From Aquabacterium sp029268225 (GTDB lineage Bacteria > Pseudomonadota > Gammaproteobacteria > Burkholderiales > Burkholderiaceae_C), in contig NZ_JBBEYB010000003.1 of assembly GCF_037482285.1 (NCBI RefSeq), forward strand, positions 186,001 to 250,000: a stretch of 64,000 bases of DNA, written 5' to 3'. The notes under the pieces were generated by a model that saw only the letters and a program-made list of their open reading frames with translations, was not told the origin of the DNA and searched no databases. Position 1 is the stretch's first letter, and the number at the start of each line of letters is the position of its first letter. Positions 25,549 to 33,910 of the stretch are shown piece by piece. Both the position numbers and the translations under genes were made by a program.

Positions 25549-27711
25549 TCAGAAATCGATCTGAGCCGATGCGCTGACGGTGCGCGCTTGCAAGGGGAGC
25601 AGATAAATGTGATCGAAACTGTTGGGGGCTTCACGCCACGCACGCTTGTCAAACAGATTCTGAACTGCCAGACGCCAAGTGATGGTCTGACCTTGCCAAC
25701 CTTGCGTTGCGCGAAGGCTCAGATCCGTGCGAGTCCACGCAGGCGTGCGTGTGGTGTTGGCCACATCCACCCAACGACGACCTTCGTGCACGATGTCAGC
25801 TTGTGCGGTCAAAGCCAAAGGCCCCTTGAACGTGTAGGCGCCGGACAGTTTGATCAAGCGGTCCGGTACATTGGTTGGCGCCAGATTGGCCGCGTACATG
25901 CTGTCCTTGCGCTTGGCATCCAACAGCATGACGCTGCTTGCCCAAGCCCAGGGGCCTTGACGCCCCTGCCAGGACGCTTCCAAGCCCAGGTGCTGGGAGC
26001 GTCCGTCCATCACGTAAACATCTGTGGGGGTTGTCGCGCCTTCGGGCTTGCTGATGCGGAATGCCGCCAGGCTCCAGTTGTGCACGCCATGCTCACCCTG
26101 CGTTTGCCCCTTCACGCCAATCTCCGTCTGGCGGCTCTTGAACAAGGGCAGGGGGGCGCCGGCGTTTGCAGTCTTGCGCGGGGCGTACATCAACTCAATG
26201 CCCTCGCCCCAACTCACGTAGGCCTGTGTTTGCGGAGCGATGGTGTAGCCCAGTGCAGCCCATGGGGTGTTGGCGGTCTTGTGGAGCACAGGCGTCACAA
26301 AGCTGTAGTCGGCACGAATGGCTTGTCGGCGGATCTGACTGTGCCGCAGCCCCACCCAGGCACGCCAGTCACCCCACTGCATTGCGTCACGCAACGTCAC
26401 TTCGGAACTGCGCTCATGCCGGTCGGTGTTGGGATACTGTAGCGAAGGGTCAGCAGGCAGATCAGGGAAGTTGCCGGTGATGTTGCCCGTCCCGACTGGC
26501 GGATAGTTGAACGATGCCATGTGCAGGTCACTGAAGTGAACACTGCGCAGGAAGGACACGCCGACATCGTGCTTCACTGGCCCGGTTTCGACCTTGCCTT
26601 CCAACTGCGCCAGCAAGGCGCGGGTGGTCCGGCTTTCATCATCTGAGCGGAAGTCATACACGTCGAAGGTGCCGTCGGCGCAGTAACGGTCGTACACGCC
26701 CTCCGCATCGCAACCTGAGGGAAAGGCCGCCCGGTCGTTCGATTTCAGATACTGAGCGCCATAGCTGATGGTGCTGCGCCAGCCTTGTCCCCAGTCACTT
26801 TTCAGCCGAACAGACCCCGTCGTGCCGCGGAACTGGCTTGCTTGCGTCCAGGGCTGGTTGTTGAGGTTGATGCCTGGATCGATGGCACTGGCCGAGGGCA
26901 ACACGGAACCCAACATGCTGAAACCCGGGATGCTGGGCTGACTGGTGTAGCTGTGCTCCAACTCTGCTTCCAGGATCTGCCCAGGCTTGAGCACATGGTC
27001 GACGGCGATTGCAGCGAGACGCCGATGACCTTCGCTGGCGTCCACCGGACTGTTCAGGCGCTCAATGGCCGCATTCACGCGCACGCCCCATTGGCGTTGC
27101 TCGCCGAAGCGGTCACCTATGTCCACGGCGCCGAGGACGCTGCCAGAACTGTCCAGTGAGAATGTTGCGGTCCGGGTGCGTCCTTCGGGGCGCTTGACCA
27201 GCAGATTGACCATGCCCCCTGGTGAACTGACGCCAGCCTGGATGCCGCTGGTGCCCTTGAACACCTCCAGCCCCGACTTGTTGTCCAGACCGATTCGCGT
27301 TTCAGCGCTGATGGGCAGGCCTTCGCGTCGGTAGTTGTAAGCGTTGTCCAGTGTGAATCCACGCACGGTCAGCGTGTCGATGTAGCCCACAGTGTTGTAG
27401 CCATCGCTCACACTCGCATCCAGCTTGGTCAAGTCGGCCAGCCGCGTCACCTGCGCATCCTTCAGCATTTCTTCACTGAAGGTTTGGGCTTGCACGGGTT
27501 GCTGCCACGCTGGGCCGTCGCCCAGTCCGGCAATGCTGGCCTTGGCCTGGCGTTTGGCCGAAGCGCTCACGCCCACGGAGGGCAGGGTGGATGCCTCATC
27601 GTTGGCGCTTTGCGCCTGGGCACTCAGGCTGACGCACAGCCAGCAGGCCGCCGCGGCCAATGGTGTCAGGGCCAGACGGCGATGAGTGAAGGGGGAAGAA
27701 AAACGACGCAT
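25549..27711 (-). CDS. TonB-dependent outer membrane receptor, probably for thiamin or a precursor
   Basis: 720 residues: signal peptide cut near SAQAQ (about 34), a plug domain (about 65-170; LDASVSDGYNTVG, TVRGFTLDN), and a 22-strand barrel ending in a terminal aromatic residue (VSASAQIDF), typical of outer-membrane insertion. By sequence it resembles receptors usually labelled siderophore receptors. However, a TPP riboswitch lies in its leader, so uptake of thiamin or a thiamin precursor is the better inference. ATG 27711 is chosen to start the signal peptide; the frame extends to 27777 but lacks a fitting start. Confidence 0.92.
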   Translation of the reverse strand: MRRFSSPFTHRRLALTPLAAAACWLCVSLSAQAQSANDEASTLPSVGVSASAKRQAKASIAGLGDGPAWQQPVQAQTFSEEMLKDAQVTRLADLTKLDASVSDGYNTVGYIDTLTVRGFTLDNAYNYRREGLPISAETRIGLDNKSGLEVFKGTSGIQAGVSSPGGMVNLLVKRPEGRTRTATFSLDSSGSVLGAVDIGDRFGEQRQWGVRVNAAIERLNSPVDASEGHRRLAAIAVDHVLKPGQILEAELEHSYTSQPSIPGFSMLGSVLPSASAIDPGINLNNQPWTQASQFRGTTGSVRLKSDWGQGWRSTISYGAQYLKSNDRAAFPSGCDAEGVYDRYCADGTFDVYDFRSDDESRTTRALLAQLEGKVETGPVKHDVGVSFLRSVHFSDLHMASFNYPPVGTGNITGNFPDLPADPSLQYPNTDRHERSSEVTLRDAMQWGDWRAWVGLRHSQIRRQAIRADYSFVTPVLHKTANTPWAALGYTIAPQTQAYVSWGEGIELMYAPRKTANAGAPLPLFKSRQTEIGVKGQTQGEHGVHNWSLAAFRISKPEGATTPTDVYVMDGRSQHLGLEASWQGRQGPWAWASSVMLLDAKRKDSMYAANLAPTNVPDRLIKLSGAYTFKGPLALTAQADIVHEGRRWVDVANTTRTPAWTRTDLSLRATQGWQGQTITWRLAVQNLFDKRAWREAPNSFDHIYLLPLQARTVSASAQIDF

Positions 27712-27807
27712 TCTGTACAGCTCCGCGGCAAAGACAGATGAGGCGTCTCGGTGGGGCTGCAGCGAGCGCAGACACACCTGTGCAGGCGTGTCTGGCTTCG
27801 GCTTGTG

Positions 27808-27894
27808 CTTCCCTACGCGAGGATGACCTCGTTCAGGTTCAAAGGGACTCTCTCAGCGTGTACCGATGTCCACATCGGCAACGCACCCCTAGCG
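27808..27894 (-). promoter_or_regulatory. TPP (THI-box) riboswitch
   Basis: Minus-strand sequence contains the conserved parts in order: GGGGTGC (P1/P2 side), GCTGAGAGA, CCCTTTGAACCTGA, and the closing GCGTAGGGAA. These match the TPP riboswitch consensus closely. A -10-like TAGAAT (27908-27903) just upstream would start the RNA at the riboswitch's 5' edge. The receptor's ATG is about 97 bases further on, so control may be by translation or attenuation. Confidence 0.93.
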
Positions 27895-27940
27895 AAGGTC
27901 GCATTCTATGCCCAGTCGGGCACTGTCCGGAAGTGCGGGC

Positions 27941-29020
27941 TCAATGTCCCTGCAGAACGCCCAGGCGTTGGTGCAACAGGGGGCTCGTCGTGGTGTACAG
28001 CAGGTGTTGCGGCGCCTCTGGGTTCAAGGCCGCGGCAGCCGCATGGGCGGCCAAGGTGGCTTCGTGGAAGCCACACAGTAGCAGGCGCTTTTTGCCGGGG
28101 TAGGTGTTGATGTCCCCCACGGCGTAAATGCCCGCCGTGCTGCTTTCAAAGGTCGCGGCGGATACGCTCACCTGCTTGCGATCCAGACTCATCCCCCACT
28201 GACTCACAGGCCCGAGCTTCGGGCTCATACCCTGGCGCACCAGCAGGTGATCGAACGTCAACTCTCGGGGGACACTGTCTGCGCCGAGCACGGTCACAGA
28301 CCGGGCCCGGCCATCTTGCACGAGCGCATCGGTGGGCATGCCCACCACCAGCTTCAGCCGGCCCGATGTCAACAAGTGGCGGACCTGAGCATCCAACTCC
28401 GGCTCTGCTTGAAATTGGTCTCGTCGATGGAGCAGTGTCAATTCAGAGGGCTGCACGCTGTCAGGCAAGGCAGACAGGGATAGGGCCGCACCGAGCGCCT
28501 CATCTCCGCCCCCGGAAATCACCACATGCCGGCCGGCCAAAGCCCCAATCGTGGTGTCGTCCAAGTGGTAGTGGACGTTCTTCGCCCCTTCCAGCGCGGG
28601 CAGGTTGAGCGTGCGGGGGACGAACGCCCCAGCGCCCGCGGCCACGAACACCGAGCGAGCTCGCAACTGCAGCCCTTGGTCGGTGCGCACCACAAAGCAC
28701 CCATCGCCTTCCACCTGCAACTCACTGACCAGATGCCCCAGGTGAACCTGTTCGCACTGGCCGGACGCCACATCCAGAGGCAAGAAAGGCCGCGCCTGTG
28801 TCAGGAGCAGCCGCGCCAATTCCCGGCCAGTGCACAGCGGCACGCCGGGAACGTCGTAAATGGGTTTGTCGGGGTACAGCGCCACGCACTGGCCACCGAC
28901 TTCAGGCAGCACGTCGATGAGGTGGGACTTCAAGCCCAGCAGGCCCAACTGGAAGACCTGAAACAGGCCCACCGGTCCGGCCCCGATGACCACGGCATCG
29001 GTGTCCACCCTCGACGGCAT
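27941..29020 (-). CDS. Ferredoxin/flavodoxin-NADP reductase, thioredoxin-reductase-like
   Basis: 359 residues with two dinucleotide-binding folds: FAD motif VVIGAGPVGLFQVFQLGLLG near residue 9 and NADPH motif VISGGGDEALGAAL around residue 163, plus the FAD-binding end GIYAVGDINTYPGKKRLL. It lacks the CxxC redox pair of thioredoxin reductase, so it is the TrxR-like FNR type (YumC/Fpr2) that passes electrons between NADPH and ferredoxin. It follows fdxA by 14 bases, which names the likely partner. Start at ATG 29020. Confidence 0.9.
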   Translation of the reverse strand: MPSRVDTDAVVIGAGPVGLFQVFQLGLLGLKSHLIDVLPEVGGQCVALYPDKPIYDVPGVPLCTGRELARLLLTQARPFLPLDVASGQCEQVHLGHLVSELQVEGDGCFVVRTDQGLQLRARSVFVAAGAGAFVPRTLNLPALEGAKNVHYHLDDTTIGALAGRHVVISGGGDEALGAALSLSALPDSVQPSELTLLHRRDQFQAEPELDAQVRHLLTSGRLKLVVGMPTDALVQDGRARSVTVLGADSVPRELTFDHLLVRQGMSPKLGPVSQWGMSLDRKQVSVSAATFESSTAGIYAVGDINTYPGKKRLLLCGFHEATLAAHAAAAALNPEAPQHLLYTTTSPLLHQRLGVLQGH

Positions 29021-29034
29021 GTTCACCGCTCCGC

Positions 29035-29358
29035 TCAGCGGATCAGATCGCCCAGCTTGCCCGTCTTGTCCTTCCACTCGTCGGCGTCGGGCAGGGGGTC
29101 TTTGCGTTTGGTGATGCTGGGCCAGGTCTTGGCCAGGTCGGCGTTGATCTGGATGAACTGCTGCTGGTTGCCCGGCACATCTTCCTCGGGGAGGATGGCG
29201 TTGGCAGGGCACTCGGGGATGCACACGGCGCAGTCAATGCACTCGTCGGGATCGATGACCAGGAAGTTGGGGCCTTCGCGGAAGCAGTCCACCGGGCACA
29301 CGTCCACACAGTCCGTGTATTTGCATTTGATGCAGGCTTCGGTGACGACGTGGGTCAT
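29035..29358 (-). CDS. fdxA: 7Fe ferredoxin FdxA
   Basis: 107 residues, the FdxA family with one 3Fe-4S and one 4Fe-4S cluster. Cysteines 9, 17, 21 and 40, 43, 46, 50 match the usual pattern (Cys12 is extra), and PECPANAI and the C-terminal extension typical of the family are present. It is a cytoplasmic electron carrier, probably reduced by the adjacent flavoprotein. It lies 67 bases after cobA on the same strand. Confidence 0.95.
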   Translation of the reverse strand: MTHVVTEACIKCKYTDCVDVCPVDCFREGPNFLVIDPDECIDCAVCIPECPANAILPEEDVPGNQQQFIQINADLAKTWPSITKRKDPLPDADEWKDKTGKLGDLIR

Positions 29359-29402
29359 GTCAGGTCTCTTGTATCGGTTAAAGGTGAATATCGGATTTTA
29401 CC

Positions 29403-29418
29403 GGGGCAAACACGCCCC
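29403..29418 (-). terminator. Weak hairpin after cobA
   Basis: Five-base GC arms (29418-29414 with 29407-29403) and a T-poor tail. It may slow transcription between the sulfate operon and fdxA, but could be chance. Confidence 0.25.
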
Positions 29419-29425
29419 ACCTTGA

Positions 29426-30244
29426 TCAGCCTTCGCCGCAAAGGGCGATATGGGTCAAGGGTTGTTCAGGAATTTCAGTGGCGCCAGCGCCAACGATCAC
29501 CAAAGTGGGGCGTCCGGCGTGGATGGCGCTGGCCTCGTCCAGGGTGCCCACACGGTGCAGGGTGTGGCGCATATCGGGCCATCCCGCCCGCGACACGACG
29601 CTCACCAAGGTGTCGGCAGGCCAGCCGGCATCCAGCAAACCTTTGCCCAGAGGGCCCAGTTGACGCCCCGCCATGTAAAACACCTCGGTGTCGGCGCGTT
29701 GCCCTGGGCCCATGCCGCACTTCAGGTCACCCGTGCGGGTCATCGCGGTGGTGAAGCTGACGCTGCGGCCGGTGCCACGTCGGGTCAAAGGGCGCCGGGT
29801 GGCCGCGGCCGCTGCCAGCGCGGAGGTCACGCCCGGCACCACTTCGGTGCTGATCTGCGCGTCACGCAAGGCGCTCAACTCCTCTTCCAGGCGACCAAAC
29901 AGGCTGGGGTCGCCCCCTTTGAGCCGCGCCACGATGGCATCGGCACCAAATTGGGCACCCACGGCGCGCGCATGTTCCACCAGCAGGTGGTTGATGCGGG
30001 TCTGGCCGTTGAAGTCGCTGCCTGGCTTGCCGGAAAAACCGCGCTTGCCGACGTCCACCCATTCGGCGTCGGGTGCCAGATCACGCAGTGTTGGGTCGGC
30101 CAGGGCGTCGAACAGCACCACCTTGGCCTGAGCCAACAAGCGGGCGCCACGCACGGTGATCAGGTCGGCTTCTCCAGGCCCGGCGCCGATGAAGACGACA
30201 CGGGCGCAGGAGGACGAAGCAGGGGTCGAGCGAGTATCAGTCAT
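29426..30244 (-). CDS. cobA: Uroporphyrinogen-III C-methyltransferase (siroheme/cobalamin)
   Basis: 272 residues. SUMT adds two methyl groups from SAM to uroporphyrinogen III, giving precorrin-2 for siroheme. Family motifs seen: VFIGAGPGEADLITVRGARLL, RLKGGDPSLFGR, VVPGVTSALAAAA and RPTLVIVG near the end. It is not the trifunctional CysG, so the dehydrogenase/ferrochelatase must be encoded elsewhere. Last gene of the sulfate-reduction operon, where siroheme is needed by the sulfite reductase CysI. Confidence 0.95.
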   Translation of the reverse strand: MTDTRSTPASSSCARVVFIGAGPGEADLITVRGARLLAQAKVVLFDALADPTLRDLAPDAEWVDVGKRGFSGKPGSDFNGQTRINHLLVEHARAVGAQFGADAIVARLKGGDPSLFGRLEEELSALRDAQISTEVVPGVTSALAAAAATRRPLTRRGTGRSVSFTTAMTRTGDLKCGMGPGQRADTEVFYMAGRQLGPLGKGLLDAGWPADTLVSVVSRAGWPDMRHTLHRVGTLDEASAIHAGRPTLVIVGAGATEIPEQPLTHIALCGEG

Positions 30245-30277
30245 GACGCCTTCTCCAGCAAGACCCGGGCCGCGCGA

Positions 30278-31603
30278 TCAGGCAGCCTTGACCAGCAGCG
30301 CGCCGCTGGTGCGGTTGGTGGTTGGGTCCACCACGATCAGGGCACCGCCCACGCGGTTGTCCACGTAGGCTTCCACCGGCAGCGGTTGCTGCGTCTGGAT
30401 TTGCACGGTGCCGATCTCGTTGACCGCCAACTCATGCGCATCCTGGTCGGCCAGGGTATGGATGTCCAGGCGGTTGTCGATCGCGGTGATGCGAGCTTGC
30501 ACCCAGCGGTTGCCATGGCGCACCCAGTACTTGCGGCCGACCACGGCAGGTTCGGTGTCCAGCCAGGCCAGCGTAGCGCTGAACTCGGCGGTGGGCTTGA
30601 TGCTGCCGGGGGTGTGGATCCAGTCGCCGCGCGAGATGTCGACCTGGCGGTCCAGCACGATGCCGGCCGACTGACCCGCTTCGCAGCGGTCCACGACCAG
30701 GGCCGAGTGGCGCACTTCGGCCACGATGGCGGTCTCGCCCGAGGGGAAGATCTGCACTTCGTCACCGGCCTGCACGGCACCGTGGGCGATGCGACCCCAG
30801 AATGCGCGGTACTGGTGACCTGTGCCTGAAGCCGTGGCTTCGCCTTCGCCCACGCTGTCGCGGGTCACATACTGCACGGGGTGGAGCAGAGCGCCGTCGT
30901 GGCGTTCGTCGCTCGGCGGCAGCTGTTCCAGCACCTGCAGCAGGGTGGGGCCCTGGTACCAGGGCCAGTTGGCGCTCGGGGTGGTCACGTTGTCGCCACG
31001 CAGGGCCGACACTGGGATCACACCCTTGTTGACGATGCCCGCTTGCTCGGCAAAGGCTTCCAGCGAGGCCTTCACGTTGTTGAACGCGGTTTCGGTGTCT
31101 TGCTCAATGGCGTCCAGCTTGTTGATGGCGAACACGATGTTCGGCACGCGCAGCAGGTTGGCCAGCAGGCTGTGGCGACGGGTTTGCGCCAGCAGCGGCA
31201 CGGGCGACGCCTTCCAGTCGATCTTGGTGATGTCCACCAGCACCACGGCGGCGTCCGAGCCGGCGGCAGCCGTCACCATGTTGCGGGTGTACTGCTCGTG
31301 GCCAGGGGCGTCAGCAATGATGAACTTGCGGGTCTTGGTCGCAAAGTAGCGATAGGCCACGTCGATGGTGATGCCTTGCTCGCGCTCGGCTTCCAGGCCG
31401 TCGGTCAGCAGCGACAGGTCGATCGGGGCGCCGGCAGCGCGCTTTTCCAGCGCGTCGAGCTGGTCGGCCAGGATGGCGCGGCTGTCAAACAGCAGGCGGC
31501 CGATCAGGGTGCTCTTGCCATCGTCCACGCTGCCAGCGGTCAGGAAGCGCAGGGCCTTGTGCGCCAGTTCGGCGCTGGCTTCGTTGTGAATCACGGTGCT
31601 CAT
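30278..31603 (-). CDS. cysN: Sulfate adenylyltransferase subunit 1 (GTPase)
   Basis: 441 residues, elongation-factor-like GTPase that powers ATP sulfurylase CysDN, making adenosine 5'-phosphosulfate (APS). G1 GSVDDGKST (about 24-32), DAPGHEQY (G3) and NKLD (G4) are intact. No C-terminal CysC kinase domain is fused, and no cysC gene is nearby. The ATG shares one base with the cysD stop (31603), a sign of translational coupling. Confidence 0.96.
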   Translation of the reverse strand: MSTVIHNEASAELAHKALRFLTAGSVDDGKSTLIGRLLFDSRAILADQLDALEKRAAGAPIDLSLLTDGLEAEREQGITIDVAYRYFATKTRKFIIADAPGHEQYTRNMVTAAAGSDAAVVLVDITKIDWKASPVPLLAQTRRHSLLANLLRVPNIVFAINKLDAIEQDTETAFNNVKASLEAFAEQAGIVNKGVIPVSALRGDNVTTPSANWPWYQGPTLLQVLEQLPPSDERHDGALLHPVQYVTRDSVGEGEATASGTGHQYRAFWGRIAHGAVQAGDEVQIFPSGETAIVAEVRHSALVVDRCEAGQSAGIVLDRQVDISRGDWIHTPGSIKPTAEFSATLAWLDTEPAVVGRKYWVRHGNRWVQARITAIDNRLDIHTLADQDAHELAVNEIGTVQIQTQQPLPVEAYVDNRVGGALIVVDPTTNRTSGALLVKAA

Positions 31604-32565
31604 CAGAAATAACCTTCCTTCTTGCGGCGCTCCATCGAGGCCTCGGACGTGCGGTCGTCCATGCGGGTGGCGCCACGCTCGCTCACGGTCACGTGCAGGG
31701 TTTCAGCAACGATGTCTTCCGGGCTGGCAGCATCGCTCTCCACCGGGCAGGTGCAGGTCATGTCACCCACGGTGCGGAAGCGCACGTCCACCGTTTCGAT
31801 GGTTTCGCCTTCCAGCGCTGGCGTCACATCGGTCAGCGGCACCAGCAGGCCCTTGCGGCGCATCACTTGGCGGGGGTGCTTGAAGTAGATGCCCGGCAGC
31901 GGGATGTTCTCGCGGGCGATGTAGAGCCACACGTCCAGCTCGGTCCAGTTCGAGATGGGGAAGGCGCGGAAGTGCTCGCCCGGCTTGATGCGGGTGTTGA
32001 ACAGGTTCCACAGCTCAGGGCGCTGTTCCTTGGGCTGCCATTGGCCGAAGCTGTCGCGGTGCGAGAAAATGCGCTCTTTCGCGCGGGCCTTCTCTTCGTC
32101 ACGGCGGGCGCCGCCAATCAGGCAGTCGAAGCGGTTGTCTTCGATGGCCTCCAGCAGCGTCACGGTCTGGTGGCCGTTGCGCGATTCCAGCGGGTGCGCC
32201 AGGCGCACGGTGCCACGCTTGATGGAGTCTTCCATGTGCGCCACGATCAGGCGCTCACCGATTTCAGCCACGCGCTGCTCGCGGAACTCGATCACTTCCG
32301 GGAAGTTGTGGCCGGTGTCCACGTGCAGCAGCGGGAAGGGCAGTTTGCCTTCGAGCTTGCCCGTTTCCGGGTTCTTCATCTTGAAGGCCTTCTCGGCCAG
32401 GTGCAGCACCACGCACGAGTCCTTGCCGCTGGAGAACAGCAGGCCCGGACGCTCGAAGCTGGCAGCCACTTCACGCAGGATGAAGATGGCCTCTTCTTCC
32501 AGCGCGTCCAGGTGGCGGTGGTCCACATCCGCCAACAGTTGGTTCACATTCACAGGGGCGTTCAT
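31603..32565 (-). CDS. cysD: Sulfate adenylyltransferase subunit 2
   Basis: 320 residues, the catalytic subunit of ATP sulfurylase in the PP-loop ATPase superfamily; the ATP-binding SSGKDSCVVLHLAEKA is near residues 44-59. It works with CysN to form APS from ATP and sulfate. It has the usual C-terminal end RRKKEGYF. It lies 32 bases after cysH in the same operon. Confidence 0.96.
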   Translation of the reverse strand: MNAPVNVNQLLADVDHRHLDALEEEAIFILREVAASFERPGLLFSSGKDSCVVLHLAEKAFKMKNPETGKLEGKLPFPLLHVDTGHNFPEVIEFREQRVAEIGERLIVAHMEDSIKRGTVRLAHPLESRNGHQTVTLLEAIEDNRFDCLIGGARRDEEKARAKERIFSHRDSFGQWQPKEQRPELWNLFNTRIKPGEHFRAFPISNWTELDVWLYIARENIPLPGIYFKHPRQVMRRKGLLVPLTDVTPALEGETIETVDVRFRTVGDMTCTCPVESDAASPEDIVAETLHVTVSERGATRMDDRTSEASMERRKKEGYF

Positions 32566-32597
32566 TGTTTTCTCACTCTTGAATCATGTCGTGCGGG

Positions 32598-33365
32598 TCA
32601 CTTCTGGTGGACGTGCAGGCCGCATTCTTTGGCCTTTTCGTCCTCCCACCACCAGCGGCCGGCACGGAAGTCCTCGCCCACAGCGATGGCGCGCGTGCAG
32701 GGCGCACAACCGATGCTGGGCATGAACTGGTCGTGCAGCGGGTTGTAAGGCACGTGGTTCACCGACACGTAGTGCCACACGTCACCCCAAGTCCACTCGA
32801 TGAGCGGGTTGAACTTGGTGCGGCCCTTGTCGTCTTGTTCGCGCGCGGCCATGTCGCCACGGTTGTTCGACTGCTCACGGCGCAGGCCGGTGATCCAGGC
32901 ACTTCGCTCGGACAGCATGCGACCCAGCGGCTCCAGCTTGCGGATGCCACAGCAGGCCTTGCGCAGGTCGATGCTTTCATACATCGCCTTCTCACCGTGC
33001 TTGCCCACGAACTCGATCACGGCCTCGTTCACAGGCTTGTACACCTCGACGTGGATGCCGGCGTCGGCATAGTGCGTCTCGATGGTGCCGATCAGCGCGG
33101 CCGTTTCGGCATGGAGCATGCCAGTTTCCAAGGTGCCAATCGCAATCGGCAACTGGTGGCGGGCGATCAGATCGGTCACGATCATGTCTTCCACGCCCAG
33201 GCTGGTCGCCTGCACGACCTTGCCAGGGTGCTCAATGGCAGCAGCCTTCAGCAACTCGATGGTGGCGTGCACCTTGGCCGCGTAGTCGGCGCTGGGATGG
33301 TTGTACAGCGTGATGGCCGAACCCGCCGGCGCCGGGCCACCGATCAAGGAAGAGGTTTCGCTCAT
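32598..33365 (-). CDS. cysH: Phosphoadenylyl-/adenylyl-sulfate reductase
   Basis: 255 residues of the PAPS/APS reductase family. It carries both the paired ACCGIRK and the GCAPCT cysteine motifs that bind a 4Fe-4S cluster, and the catalytic ECGLH near the end. This pattern marks APS reductases; with no APS kinase in the operon, direct use of APS is likely. It reduces APS to sulfite with thioredoxin or glutathione as donor. The DUF934 gene ends 14 bases upstream. Confidence 0.95.
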   Translation of the reverse strand: MSETSSLIGGPAPAGSAITLYNHPSADYAAKVHATIELLKAAAIEHPGKVVQATSLGVEDMIVTDLIARHQLPIAIGTLETGMLHAETAALIGTIETHYADAGIHVEVYKPVNEAVIEFVGKHGEKAMYESIDLRKACCGIRKLEPLGRMLSERSAWITGLRREQSNNRGDMAAREQDDKGRTKFNPLIEWTWGDVWHYVSVNHVPYNPLHDQFMPSIGCAPCTRAIAVGEDFRAGRWWWEDEKAKECGLHVHQK

Positions 33366-33379
33366 GTTGCGCTCCCTGC

Positions 33380-33886
33380 TTACACCGAACGGGCGAACAC
33401 GGGCTTGGTCACCTGCACGTCACCTTGGTAGTGGCCACGCGCTGTGAAGAACCCCAACGCGCGCTCGGCCGCCACACGATCCTGGTCCGCGCGCAGCACC
33501 ACGGCATCAAAGCCGGTACGCTTGAGCAGTGGCATCATGTCTACCAGCACCTCGCCAGTGGCGCGGATCTCACCCTGAAAACGGTAACGCGAACGCAGGA
33601 TATGGGCTTGCGTGTAAGCGCGGCCGTCCACCCATTTCGGGAAGTTCAACACCACGAGCGACAGCTTGGGCACGTCGGCTTCCAGCGTTTCGATATCGGT
33701 GTCGTTGGACACGATCACGCCCACAGGCTTGTGATCATGGGTGCCTGGTGCAGGCCATTGCTCGCGCACGGCGTGCCACTGGGCCAGCGTCAGCAGGCTG
33801 TAGCTCTTGATCGGCGGGTGCGACACCGGGCCATCTTCACCGCCCACGGTGTGCCACTGGTCATGGTGAATGTCGACGAATTTCAT
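33380..33886 (-). CDS. DUF934 protein of the sulfate-assimilation operon
   Basis: 168 residues. DUF934 proteins are of unknown role but are regularly found between sulfite reductase and APS reductase genes in beta- and gammaproteobacteria; here too it sits between cysI and cysH, 24 and 14 bases away. The sequence is soluble, with LDLPKL-like segments VVLNFPKWVDGRAYTQA and DGxxTQA-type RFQGEIRATGEVL. An accessory role in sulfite reduction is an inference from context. Confidence 0.92.
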   Translation of the reverse strand: MKFVDIHHDQWHTVGGEDGPVSHPPIKSYSLLTLAQWHAVREQWPAPGTHDHKPVGVIVSNDTDIETLEADVPKLSLVVLNFPKWVDGRAYTQAHILRSRYRFQGEIRATGEVLVDMMPLLKRTGFDAVVLRADQDRVAAERALGFFTARGHYQGDVQVTKPVFARSV

Positions 33887-33910
33887 ACTGTGTCCTTCTG
33901 CGAGGCTGAA

